49,326 nt of DNA from Avimicrobium caecorum (GTDB taxonomy: Bacteria > Bacillota > Clostridia > Oscillospirales > Ruminococcaceae), in assembly GCA_904394705.1 (NCBI GenBank), contig CAJFNJ010000003.1:1-49326 (forward strand), given 5' to 3'. Positions within the stretch are counted from its first letter, which is position 1. The number at the start of each line of letters is the position of its first letter. A program made the position numbers and the translations under genes. The notes under the pieces were generated by a model. The model made no database searches and had not been told where the DNA came from. It saw nothing but the letters and a program-made list of their open reading frames with translations. Below are positions 40,182 through 47,157 of the stretch, in pieces.

Positions 40182-41345
40182 TTACTTTACAAGCTCAGCG
40201 CTCAGACGCAGGGCGGCGTCCACAGCGGCATCCATGTTGTAGTAGCGGTATTCTGCCAGCCGTCCGCAGAAGTAGAGGTTCCCATAGCGGGCGAATTCCT
40301 CCCGGTACCGCTGGTACAGGGCATGGCTCTCCTCCGAGTCAATGGGATAGTAGGCCTCCATGCCGGTATTCGGCTGGTACTTGGCAGGATATTCCCGCAG
40401 GATCACTGTCCGTCCGGGCAGGGTCTGTCCGGTGAGCTTCTTGAACTCGGTGATGCGGGTGAAGTCCTCCTCGTTGGGGTAGTTCACCACGCTGGCAGGC
40501 TGGAAGCTGTCGGTTTCCAGGGTTTCAAAGTCCAGGCGCAGCGACCGGTAGGGCAGGGCTCCCAGACGGCAGCCCAGCAGCTCATCGGGGGCGCCGGTAT
40601 AGATCACCGGGCCGGTAAATGCCTCGCCGTCAAGCAGGATCTTGCCGTCCTCGGTGAGGGTCAGCCGGGAGCGAGCGTCAGTGTCCAGCTCCACTGTGAT
40701 GTTCTCATGGTCGAGCATCGCCTCAAAGAGCGAGGTAAAGCCCTGTTCCGGCATCATCTGGATGGGGTCACGGAAGTAGCGGTCATCATAGCCCAGCACC
40801 ACCGGTACCCGGTTGATGACCGAGGTGTCCACCTGTTCCACCGGCATGCCCCACTGCTTGGCGGTGTAGTGGACAAATACATTCTCAAAGACAAATTCAC
40901 CCAGCCGGGCAATGTCCGGGTCGGGGTTGTGTACCAGATCCAGCACCGATACCCGATCCTGTCCGGGATAGGCAGCGGTGAGCTTTTCCCGGAGCATAGC
41001 AGCTTCCTCCGAGGGGAGGAGCTCCTCCATGGAGCGGAAGTTGAAGGGGATGGGCACATATTTTCCCTTGATCCGTCCCAGCACCCGGTGTTCATAGGGA
41101 ACCCAGCGGGTGAACCGGGAGAGGTATTCAAACACCTTCTGATTGCCGGTGTGGAAGATATGCGGCCCATAGAGATGGGTCAGGACCCCGTCCCGGGGAT
41201 AGTCATACATATTGCCGCCGATCTGGGCACGGCGTTCCAGGATCTTGACCTGGTATCCGTGGTCAGCCAGTTCCCGGGCGGTGACAGCGCCGGCAAAGCC
41301 AGCTCCGACCACCACTGCCTGGCGTGCAGCAGGGGAGTTCTGCAT
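40182..41345 (-). CDS. glf: UDP-galactopyranose mutase
   Basis: Glf is a flavoenzyme that converts UDP-galactopyranose to UDP-galactofuranose, the precursor of galactofuranose in surface polysaccharides. The 387-aa protein has the FAD dinucleotide fold VVGAGFAGAVTARELADHG at the N-terminus, the signature IGGNMYDYPRDGVLTHLYGPHIFHT, the FVHYTAKQWG block and the family end GRLAEYRYYNMDAAVDAALRLS. The length fits. The ATG has GGAGG upstream. It lies 22 bases after a glycosyltransferase gene, with which it forms an operon. That points to synthesis of a galactofuranose-containing glycan. Confidence 0.96.
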   Translation of the reverse strand: MQNSPAARQAVVVGAGFAGAVTARELADHGYQVKILERRAQIGGNMYDYPRDGVLTHLYGPHIFHTGNQKVFEYLSRFTRWVPYEHRVLGRIKGKYVPIPFNFRSMEELLPSEEAAMLREKLTAAYPGQDRVSVLDLVHNPDPDIARLGEFVFENVFVHYTAKQWGMPVEQVDTSVINRVPVVLGYDDRYFRDPIQMMPEQGFTSLFEAMLDHENITVELDTDARSRLTLTEDGKILLDGEAFTGPVIYTGAPDELLGCRLGALPYRSLRLDFETLETDSFQPASVVNYPNEEDFTRITEFKKLTGQTLPGRTVILREYPAKYQPNTGMEAYYPIDSEESHALYQRYREEFARYGNLYFCGRLAEYRYYNMDAAVDAALRLSAELVK

Positions 41346-41367
41346 AGCTGAGTAACCTCCTTCGGGT

Positions 41368-42381
41368 TTACTGGAATTTCACAACTTTTTTGGCAAGGCG
41401 GTAGCCAGCCAGCGAGAGCCGGTTGCCGAGCTTGGAGGGCAGGTAGGTGAATCCGCCCACCGAAAGGCGCATCCGGCGGTAGAGAGCCGGGTCCTTCTGT
41501 TCCAGATAGCGCCACATGGCACGGCGCTTCTTCATGGCAAGGGAATCGCCGATCATCAGCAGATGAATGGAGGACACTGCCAGCATGATGGAGAGGAACC
41601 GTTCCAGGTACCGTTCCAGCTTGCGGCTCTTCACGGTGGAGAGATCCACGCAGTCCATGATGATCTTGGTGACCTTGAGCTGCTGGTCGATGCGCTTCAT
41701 CATGACGCTTTCATTGACCGACTGGCCCTCCCGGCCGATGAAGTAGTGATAGAGGTCCAGATCCAGATAGCACAGTTTTTCCACATAGGGAAGAGGCTGA
41801 TAGGCGACGATATTGTCCACATAGAAGGTGTGCTTGGGCAGCTTGAGACCGCTCTTGCGCAGCACTTCGGTGCGGTAGATCAGTGCATGCATGATCATGT
41901 ACTGGGACGGATCAAAGAAGCCCATATCGTCCCAGGTGCAGATCTCGCCGGGACGGAAGGCCGAACGGAACTTGACAGTGTGGCGGGAATTCTCATAGAG
42001 ATGGTCATAGATGTAGTTGCAGACCACCAGATCCACCTGTTCGCCGCGGTTGTCCCAGTATTCCAGATAGTCCAGCAGACGGCGCAGGGCCCGGGTATCC
42101 AGCCAGTCGTCCGAATCCACCACCTTGAAGTATTTGCCGGTGGCATTGCGCAGTCCCTGGTTCACGCCTTCGCCGTGACCCGAGTTAGGCTGATGCACCA
42201 CCTTGATGATGTCCGGATACTTTTCGTGATACCGGTCTGCGATCTCGGCAGTGCGGTCACTGGAACCATCGTCCACCAGTACGATCTCCACCCGGTTTCC
42301 ACCGGTGAGCAGTGTTTCAACGCAGCGGTCCATATAGCTTTCGGAGTTATAGCAGGGTACCGCAAATGTAATGTACTTCAT
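41368..42381 (-). CDS. Family 2 glycosyltransferase
   Basis: This inverting GT-A fold enzyme adds a sugar from a nucleotide donor to a lipid- or polymer-linked acceptor. The 337-aa protein has ITFAVPCYNSESYMDRCVETLL, the donor motif EIVLVDDGSSDRTAEIADRY, and the metal-binding DSDDWLD after GKYFKVV. The C-terminal third is basic and may touch the membrane. The start was moved from the first ATG (42399) to 42381, because GGGAGG lies just before the second ATG and nothing precedes the first. It is the first gene of the operon with glf, so galactofuranose or a related sugar is a plausible donor, by context only. Confidence 0.92.
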   Translation of the reverse strand: MKYITFAVPCYNSESYMDRCVETLLTGGNRVEIVLVDDGSSDRTAEIADRYHEKYPDIIKVVHQPNSGHGEGVNQGLRNATGKYFKVVDSDDWLDTRALRRLLDYLEYWDNRGEQVDLVVCNYIYDHLYENSRHTVKFRSAFRPGEICTWDDMGFFDPSQYMIMHALIYRTEVLRKSGLKLPKHTFYVDNIVAYQPLPYVEKLCYLDLDLYHYFIGREGQSVNESVMMKRIDQQLKVTKIIMDCVDLSTVKSRKLERYLERFLSIMLAVSSIHLLMIGDSLAMKKRRAMWRYLEQKDPALYRRMRLSVGGFTYLPSKLGNRLSLAGYRLAKKVVKFQ

Positions 42382-42424
42382 ATTGTCCTCCCGACTCATT
42401 TTCTGAGAGCATTTCTACGAACAT

Positions 42425-42452
42425 TTTATACCACTTTTTGGGCAGATAGCAA
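42425..42452 (-). promoter_or_regulatory. Promoter of the GT2-glf operon
   Basis: On the minus strand TTGCTA (42447-42452) and TATAAA (42425-42430) are 16 bases apart, with TGG before the -10. Confidence 0.7.
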
Positions 42453-42483
42453 GGGAAAATCCATAAAAACCTCGATTTACAGC

Positions 42484-42511
42484 AAAAAAGCGCCGGAAAC
42501 CCGACGCTTTT
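42484..42511 (-). terminator. Terminator of the EFR1 gene
   Basis: On the minus strand AAAAGCGTCGG and CCGGCGCTTTT pair around a short loop and a run of six T follows. Confidence 0.8.
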
Positions 42512-42541
42512 GAAGCAAAGTATCAGAAAAAGGCGCTGTTA

Positions 42542-43318
42542 TTACAGGAAAAATTCCGGCTGACGGGGCTGGGCGCACTTGTGGGCGAAGAGTTTGCTGC
42601 CGATGGCAAAGACCGGTCCGCCGAATCCACGGGCATCCACCGGGCAGGCCTTGATGCAGGCGGTGCAGGAGATGCACAGGCTCCGGTCGGTGATCCGGCC
42701 GTTTTCCAGCGGGATCGCGCCTGTGGGGCAGACCGATGCGCAGGTGCCGCACTGAATACAGGCCGAAGTCGCACGGGGGTGCATGGGCACATTGGTCAGC
42801 TTGCGGTAGGGATGGTTGCCGGGAATGGGGAATTCCCCCAGATCCTCCGGCCCGGCAGCCAGACGGATCTTCTCAGCAGCCGAGGCGGCAAAGCTGTGGA
42901 GCTTTTCGATGTCGGCAGCATCGGGGCGTCCGGCAGCGACCGCCGGGAAAATGGAGTGCTGTGCCACCACAGCCGCGGCGCCAGCCAGTACAAAGCCCCG
43001 GCTTTTGAGCAGGTCAGCCAGTTCCAGCAGGGCGTCCTCATAATCCCGGTTGCCGTAGACAACCACTGCCAGGGCAGGTGTGTCCGAACCGGTGAACTGG
43101 CTCAGCAGCTTGGGACAGAATTCCGGCAGCCGTCCGGCAAAGACCGGCAGGCAGAAAATAACCAGTTTATCCGCGCCGAATCTGCGGGTGACCGAAGGGT
43201 CATGCAGCAGATCTGCGTCATCCACCGGCAGACCGAAGCTCTCACTCAGGGCTTCGGCGGTTTTCCGTGTGGTACCGGAGGGACTGAAATGCACCTGGGT
43301 GACCTTTTTGATTTCCAT
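42542..43318 (-). CDS. EFR1-type flavodoxin/ferredoxin fusion protein
   Basis: This 258-aa protein joins a flavodoxin-like domain (about 1-165) to two [4Fe-4S] clusters. The flavodoxin part begins with QVHFSPSGTTRKTAEALSES, the FMN phosphate loop, and has FCLPVFAGRLP and VVVYGNRDYEDALLELADLL. The ferredoxin part has CIQCGTCASVCP (about 186-197) and CISCTACIKACP (about 214-225), two full CxxCxxCxxxCP motifs. EFR1 proteins are common in anaerobic Firmicutes and presumably move electrons between flavin and ferredoxin. The partner is unknown. The ATG has GAGGTG upstream. The promoter overlaps a palindrome, so it is probably repressed by a MarR-type regulator. Confidence 0.93.
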   Translation of the reverse strand: MEIKKVTQVHFSPSGTTRKTAEALSESFGLPVDDADLLHDPSVTRRFGADKLVIFCLPVFAGRLPEFCPKLLSQFTGSDTPALAVVVYGNRDYEDALLELADLLKSRGFVLAGAAAVVAQHSIFPAVAAGRPDAADIEKLHSFAASAAEKIRLAAGPEDLGEFPIPGNHPYRKLTNVPMHPRATSACIQCGTCASVCPTGAIPLENGRITDRSLCISCTACIKACPVDARGFGGPVFAIGSKLFAHKCAQPRQPEFFL

Positions 43319-43335
43319 ACAAACACCTCATTGAT

Positions 43336-43352
43336 GTAATAGTTCGAATTAC
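43336..43352. promoter_or_regulatory. Palindromic operator at the EFR1 transcription start
   Basis: GTAAT (43336-43340) and ATTAC (43348-43352) flank AGTTCGA. The 17-base near-palindrome covers the predicted start (about 43353) of the EFR1 transcript. MarR-family regulators bind sites of this kind. The regulator is not in the window next to it. Confidence 0.5.
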
Positions 43353-43359
43353 GATTCCA

Positions 43360-43388
43360 AGTATATCAGGAGGCAATGGGGCTGTCAA
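43360..43388 (-). promoter_or_regulatory. Strong sigma-A promoter of the EFR1 gene
   Basis: On the minus strand a perfect TTGACA (43383-43388) and TATACT (43360-43365) have 17-base spacing. Confidence 0.85.
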
Positions 43389-43460
43389 ACCGTGGAAACT
43401 GCCGCCTGCAGGATAAACACATCGGTTTTGCATGGAAGTTGGCGATTTGCTCGGCAGAAC

Positions 43461-43976
43461 TCAGGATTCTGCACGATTCCGGACCAGACCGGCAATTTCA
43501 TCGGCGAGCTGTGCGGGGGAGCGTCCATCGGTGGAGAGGTGCAGGGTGCCCTGCCCGGGATAGAACCGCTGATAGGCAAGGCTTCGTTCCAGGCTGTCCG
43601 GGGTGCGCAGACCGGCGGCAATATCCTTCTGTACCCGCCGGGAGAGGGATTCATCGCTGGCATCCAGGGTGATGCGCAGGATTCGGGCCTTCTCATCCAG
43701 ACCGTCCAGCAGGGCGGCAGCGGTTTCCTCCTGCTGCAGCACCCAGACAAATACCACATAGTCCACTTCGGGGCAGTCGAGGTCCCGCCGGAGCAGCGTC
43801 CGGATATTGTCCATCACCAGCGCTTTGGTGGCATCGGTCACCGAAAAGGGGTGCAGATCCCAGCACCAGTCCCCATCGAGGAAGATGCTGGGGGTCAGCC
43901 GCCGGCACAACTCCTTTCCCACGGTGGTTTTTCCCACTCCCATGGGACCGTTGAGCACAATGAGCGTTTTCATCAT
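43461..43976 (-). CDS. P-loop nucleotide kinase-like protein
   Basis: This 171-aa protein has a Walker A motif at the N-terminus (LIVLNGPMGVGKTTVGKEL, residues 5-23) and the size of small kinases such as shikimate, gluconate or chloramphenicol phosphotransferase-type enzymes. A later YVVFVWVLQQEE looks like the Walker B strand, and SLSRRVQKD is an arginine-rich lid. The substrate is unknown. The ATG overlaps the stop of the EEP hydrolase gene, so the two are translationally coupled. Whether they act on the same substrate is inference. No terminator is seen before the EFR1 gene's promoter. Confidence 0.82.
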   Translation of the reverse strand: MMKTLIVLNGPMGVGKTTVGKELCRRLTPSIFLDGDWCWDLHPFSVTDATKALVMDNIRTLLRRDLDCPEVDYVVFVWVLQQEETAAALLDGLDEKARILRITLDASDESLSRRVQKDIAAGLRTPDSLERSLAYQRFYPGQGTLHLSTDGRSPAQLADEIAGLVRNRAES

Positions 43977-44800
43977 TCGGCATCTCCTTTCAGCACCAGG
44001 TCGGCAATGAGCGGGAAATGGTCCGAGGGATATTCCCCGTCCAGGGAAAAGGTGGAGATCCGTGAGGAGAGGATCTCGAACTCCTCCGAGGCAAAGATAT
44101 AGTCGATGGGGCTCCTGCCCGCCTTGACCCGCCCGGCAAAGCGGTGATAGGTATTGGAGCGCACGCCGTCATACTTTTCATAGGCGTCCTGGAGCCGGAA
44201 CGGATACTGGTGCAGGTTTTCCCGGAGAATGCGGACACAGCGGCTGTCATAGGAGGCGTTGAGGTCCCCCATGAGCAGTTTGGGCATGGGCTCCCGGAGA
44301 TCCAGCTCCTGCATATACTGTAAAATGATCCGGGCTGCCAGGTTCCGGGCCGGGCCGGAGATGTGGTCGAAGTGGGTATTGAATACCCGGATGCTGCGTC
44401 CTGAATCCCGCAGACGGATCTCCGCCACAGTGCAGATCCGGGGATAGGCAGCCAGCAGTCCCCGGCTGCCGTACTGTTCAGGCCGGTTGGAGAGCCAGAA
44501 GGTCTTGCAGTAGCGCAGTTCTGCCCGTTCCAGCCGCACCAGAATATCCGAGTGCTCATCTTCATTGGTATGGCGGGTGCCGTAGTACCGTCCGAAGCCC
44601 GCAATGGCATATTCACCGGCGAGCAGTTCTTCCAGATCCCGGCGCATATCCGGCATCAGCTCCTGCACACCGATGAGATCCGCTTTGGAGCGCCGGCAGA
44701 GTTCCGCGGCGATCTCCCGGCGCTGGGCCCAGCGGTGGTAACGGAAAAAGGGCAGGTCGCGTTTGAGGTTGAATGTGATCACCCGCAGGGGCGTATCCAT
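43973..44800 (-). CDS. Endonuclease/exonuclease/phosphatase (EEP) family hydrolase
   Basis: EEP proteins cleave phosphodiester or phosphomonoester bonds with a divalent metal. Substrates include DNA, RNA and phospholipids or inositol phosphates. The 275-aa protein has all signature blocks: VITFNLKRD, GVQEL with the metal-binding Glu (about 43-47), FNTHFDH with the catalytic His, MGDLNA, IDYIFAS and PSDHFPLIA at the end. It has no signal peptide and should be cytosolic. The closest resemblance is to small bacterial EEP proteins of unknown substrate. GGTGA precedes the ATG. It is the first gene of a two-gene operon with a P-loop kinase-like protein. Confidence 0.93.
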   Translation of the reverse strand: MDTPLRVITFNLKRDLPFFRYHRWAQRREIAAELCRRSKADLIGVQELMPDMRRDLEELLAGEYAIAGFGRYYGTRHTNEDEHSDILVRLERAELRYCKTFWLSNRPEQYGSRGLLAAYPRICTVAEIRLRDSGRSIRVFNTHFDHISGPARNLAARIILQYMQELDLREPMPKLLMGDLNASYDSRCVRILRENLHQYPFRLQDAYEKYDGVRSNTYHRFAGRVKAGRSPIDYIFASEEFEILSSRISTFSLDGEYPSDHFPLIADLVLKGDAE

Positions 44801-44835
44801 AGACAGTCACCTTCCGAAACAGGGATTTCCACTTC

Positions 44836-44863
44836 AGTATAGCATACCCTGCCGGGAAAGCAA
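44836..44863 (-). promoter_or_regulatory. Promoter of the EEP-kinase operon
   Basis: On the minus strand TTGCTT (44858-44863) and TATACT (44836-44841) are 16 bases apart, with an extended TGC before the -10. Confidence 0.75.
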
Positions 44864-44924
44864 GATTTCCCCGGACGACCGGAAGCCCGGGTGAAAAACA
44901 TAGTATTTTTATATAGATTGTTCC

Positions 44925-44953
44925 TTGATGTTGCAGGCACTTTGCGTTATAAT
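44925..44953 (+). promoter_or_regulatory. Promoter of the Rrf2 regulator gene
   Basis: TTGATG (44925-44930) and a perfect TATAAT (44948-44953) have 17-base spacing. Confidence 0.8.
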
Positions 44954-44988
44954 ACAGAATAGTAAAAGATGGATGGGAGGGAGCTTGT

Positions 44989-45468
44989 ATGCGCATTACG
45001 ACCAAAAGCAAATATGGAATGCGTATGATTGTGGAGATCGCAGCTCAGCCCGAAGGGAAGGCGGCATCGCTCAAGGCGATTGCCCGGAAAATCAATGCCA
45101 GTGAAAAGTATCTGGAACAGATTGTCATTCCGCTGACCAAGGCCGGGTATCTCAAAAGCCTGCGCGGCGCGAACGGCGGGTATGTGATGGGGCGTTCTGC
45201 TGAGGAACTCACAGCACACATGGTGATTGCGGCCCTGGAGGGAGAAGCCAGCCAGCGGGCCTGTGTGGGAGAGATCGGCGGCTGTCCCCGGGCGGATACC
45301 TGTTCGGTGATCGGCCTGTGGCAGAAGATCAACCAGGCCATTGCCTCGGTGACCGATACTGTGACCATTGCGGATCTGGTACGGGAACGCCGGGAAAAGT
45401 ATGCGGCACTGGGTCTGGAGGATTCCCTGGATCGGGTACGGGACGAAAAACCCGCCTGCAACGAGTAA
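44989..45468 (+). CDS. Rrf2 family transcriptional regulator (IscR/CymR-like)
   Basis: Rrf2 proteins are dimeric winged-helix repressors that sense Fe-S status, cysteine or nitric oxide. The 159-aa protein has the typical N-terminus TTKSKYGMRMIVEIA, the recognition helix NASEKYLEQIVIPLTKAGYLKSLRGANGGY, and a late cluster with three Cys (RACVGEIGGCPRADTC) of the IscR type, so it may bind a [2Fe-2S] cluster. No isc, suf or cys genes lie beside it, so its targets are elsewhere, or it acts on the redox genes in this window. GGGAGG precedes the ATG. It is followed by a terminator. Confidence 0.94.
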   Translation: MRITTKSKYGMRMIVEIAAQPEGKAASLKAIARKINASEKYLEQIVIPLTKAGYLKSLRGANGGYVMGRSAEELTAHMVIAALEGEASQRACVGEIGGCPRADTCSVIGLWQKINQAIASVTDTVTIADLVRERREKYAALGLEDSLDRVRDEKPACNE

Positions 45469-45478
45469 TACATCAGAA

Positions 45479-45515
45479 GAGCTGTCCGGTTTGATACCGG
45501 GCAGTTTTCTTTTTT
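45479..45515 (+). terminator. Terminator of the Rrf2 gene
   Basis: AGCTGTCCGG and CCGGGCAGTT pair with two G-T wobbles and a T-rich run follows. Confidence 0.82.
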
Positions 45516-45537
45516 CGGGAAAACCGCTGGCGGACGA

Positions 45538-45567
45538 TTGCGTCCCCACGGTGGATTCTGGTACAAT
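45538..45567 (+). promoter_or_regulatory. Promoter of the transglutaminase-like gene
   Basis: TTGCGT (45538-45543) and TACAAT (45562-45567) are 18 bases apart, with TGG before the -10. Confidence 0.65.
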
Positions 45568-45610
45568 AACATCAGAAAGGCGGCAGCTGCCGCAAAAGGA
45601 GTGACCGAAT

Positions 45611-46987
45611 ATGATGAAGTATACCGATCTGCTGTTTCTGGGGGCGCCGCTGCCGGAAGATGTGGAGAAGCTCAAATGGCATGGTGATCTGGCCCATGCC
45701 GCCCGCCGGATCGACAAGTATCTGGAGGGGGATCTGCCCCAGGCCCAGCGCAGCCGCCTGGAAGCGGAGAAGGAAGTGCTCCGACGCCTGCCCGAAGCCT
45801 ATACCCTGACCTGGGAAGAGGCTGTCCGCCGGTTTGACGAGGTATTTGAGGATGCCTCCGCCGGGGAGCTGGAAGAGCTGGTGGAGAACGGCGCAGTGGA
45901 CTGGATCTGGTGTGAAGGGGAGCGCCGCATCATCTATAACTTCGCCGAGAACCTGCTCAAGACCCGTCCGGCTTACTCGGCCCGTGCCAAGGGCGAGTAC
46001 CAGGCCCAGGTCCGGGACAATCAGGCCAATGCCGAGCGTCTGGACCAGGTGATCCATACCATGCAGGAGAAGGGCAGCTCCCGGTGGCGTTTTACCCTCC
46101 GGGAGAGCTTCACCCTCAAAAAGGACCGGGAGGACGGCCCCGGGATTGTCCGGGTGCATCTGCCGCTGCCGGTGGAATATGCCCAGGTGGAGTCCTTCAC
46201 CCTGCTGCGCACTTCGGAGGAGCCCACCTTCATTGCGCCTGCCGCACAGCCCCACCGCACCATCTTCTTCGAACGCCCCATGAAGGCCGGGGAGACCATC
46301 GAAGTGGAGTTTAGCTATACCATCCGGGCGGATTATGTCCGGCCCGACTCCTCAAAGGTGCTCAATGAGCAGCCCACCTTCTATACCGAGGAGCAGCTGC
46401 CCCATATCGCCCTGACCCCTTACATCCGGGCAGTGGCGGCGGAGATCACCGGCGGCGACAAGAACCCGCTGATCCGGGCCCGGCGCATCTATGACTATAT
46501 CACCAGCCATCTGATGTATTCCTTTGTGCGTCCCTATATGGCGATCACCGATATTCCCGGCTATGCGGCTTCGGGCTGGAAGGGAGACTGCGGCATCCAG
46601 GCGCTGCTCTTTGTCACCCTCTGCCGGGCGGCGGACATTCCGGCCCGCTGGCAGTCGGGACTCTATACCACACCGGTGAATGTGGGCTGCCATGACTGGG
46701 CCCAGTTCTATGTGGAGCCCTATGGCTGGCTCTTTGCCGACTGTTCCTTTGGCGGCTCTGCCTGGCGGGCCGGCAGCACCCTGCGCCATGACTTCTACTT
46801 CGGCAATCTGGAGCCCTTCCGCATGCCGGCGGCGTCCGATTTCCAGCAGGAGTTCTCGCCTGCCCGGAAGTTCCCCCGGAATGACCCCTACGATAACCAG
46901 GTGGGTGAGGCAGAATATGCCGACCGTCCCATGGAGGCCGGGGAATTTGAACTGAAAACGGAGCTTCTCAAGGCTGAGGAGCTGTAA
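45611..46987 (+). CDS. Transglutaminase-like domain protein
   Basis: This 458-aa cytosolic protein has a transglutaminase/protease-like core near residue 300-400. The catalytic Cys is in GWKGDCGIQALLFVTLCRAADIPARW, the His in VGCHDWAQFYV, and the Asp in WLFADCSFGG, so the papain-like triad is complete. Bacterial members act as peptidases or amidases rather than cross-linkers. The N-terminal 150 residues are helical (RIDKYLEGDLPQAQRSRLEAEKEVLRR) and carry a strand-rich part before the core. No signal peptide is seen, which suggests an intracellular target. The substrate is unknown. AAAGGAG precedes the ATG. It has its own promoter and terminator. Confidence 0.9.
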   Translation: MMKYTDLLFLGAPLPEDVEKLKWHGDLAHAARRIDKYLEGDLPQAQRSRLEAEKEVLRRLPEAYTLTWEEAVRRFDEVFEDASAGELEELVENGAVDWIWCEGERRIIYNFAENLLKTRPAYSARAKGEYQAQVRDNQANAERLDQVIHTMQEKGSSRWRFTLRESFTLKKDREDGPGIVRVHLPLPVEYAQVESFTLLRTSEEPTFIAPAAQPHRTIFFERPMKAGETIEVEFSYTIRADYVRPDSSKVLNEQPTFYTEEQLPHIALTPYIRAVAAEITGGDKNPLIRARRIYDYITSHLMYSFVRPYMAITDIPGYAASGWKGDCGIQALLFVTLCRAADIPARWQSGLYTTPVNVGCHDWAQFYVEPYGWLFADCSFGGSAWRAGSTLRHDFYFGNLEPFRMPAASDFQQEFSPARKFPRNDPYDNQVGEAEYADRPMEAGEFELKTELLKAEEL

Positions 46988-46999
46988 ATCCCCGCACAG

Positions 47000-47039
47000 A
47001 ACCGGGAGACGGCAGGAAAATCCGTCTCCCGGTTTTTTT
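47000..47039 (+). terminator. Terminator of the transglutaminase-like gene
   Basis: AACCGGGAGACGG and CCGTCTCCCGGTT form a perfect stem followed by seven T. Confidence 0.93.
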
Positions 47040-47110
47040 AAGATGTGTCCAGATTTTGGGAAAGAGTTTCCCGACTGTTCACAAAATTCTGATTTATCCG
47101 CCGATTTTTC

Positions 47111-47119
47111 TGCTATACT
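47111..47119 (+). promoter_or_regulatory. Extended -10 promoter of the amidohydrolase gene
   Basis: TGCTATACT (47111-47119) is an extended -10, about 38 bases before the start codon. Confidence 0.6.
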
Positions 47120-47157
47120 GAATACAGGTGACTTTTTACAGAGAAAGAGGTGTTTGA

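Noticed and set aside
43336..43352. GTTCGAA as a tRNA T-loop
   Set aside because: No tRNA cloverleaf can be drawn around it. It is the centre of an operator-like palindrome at a promoter start.
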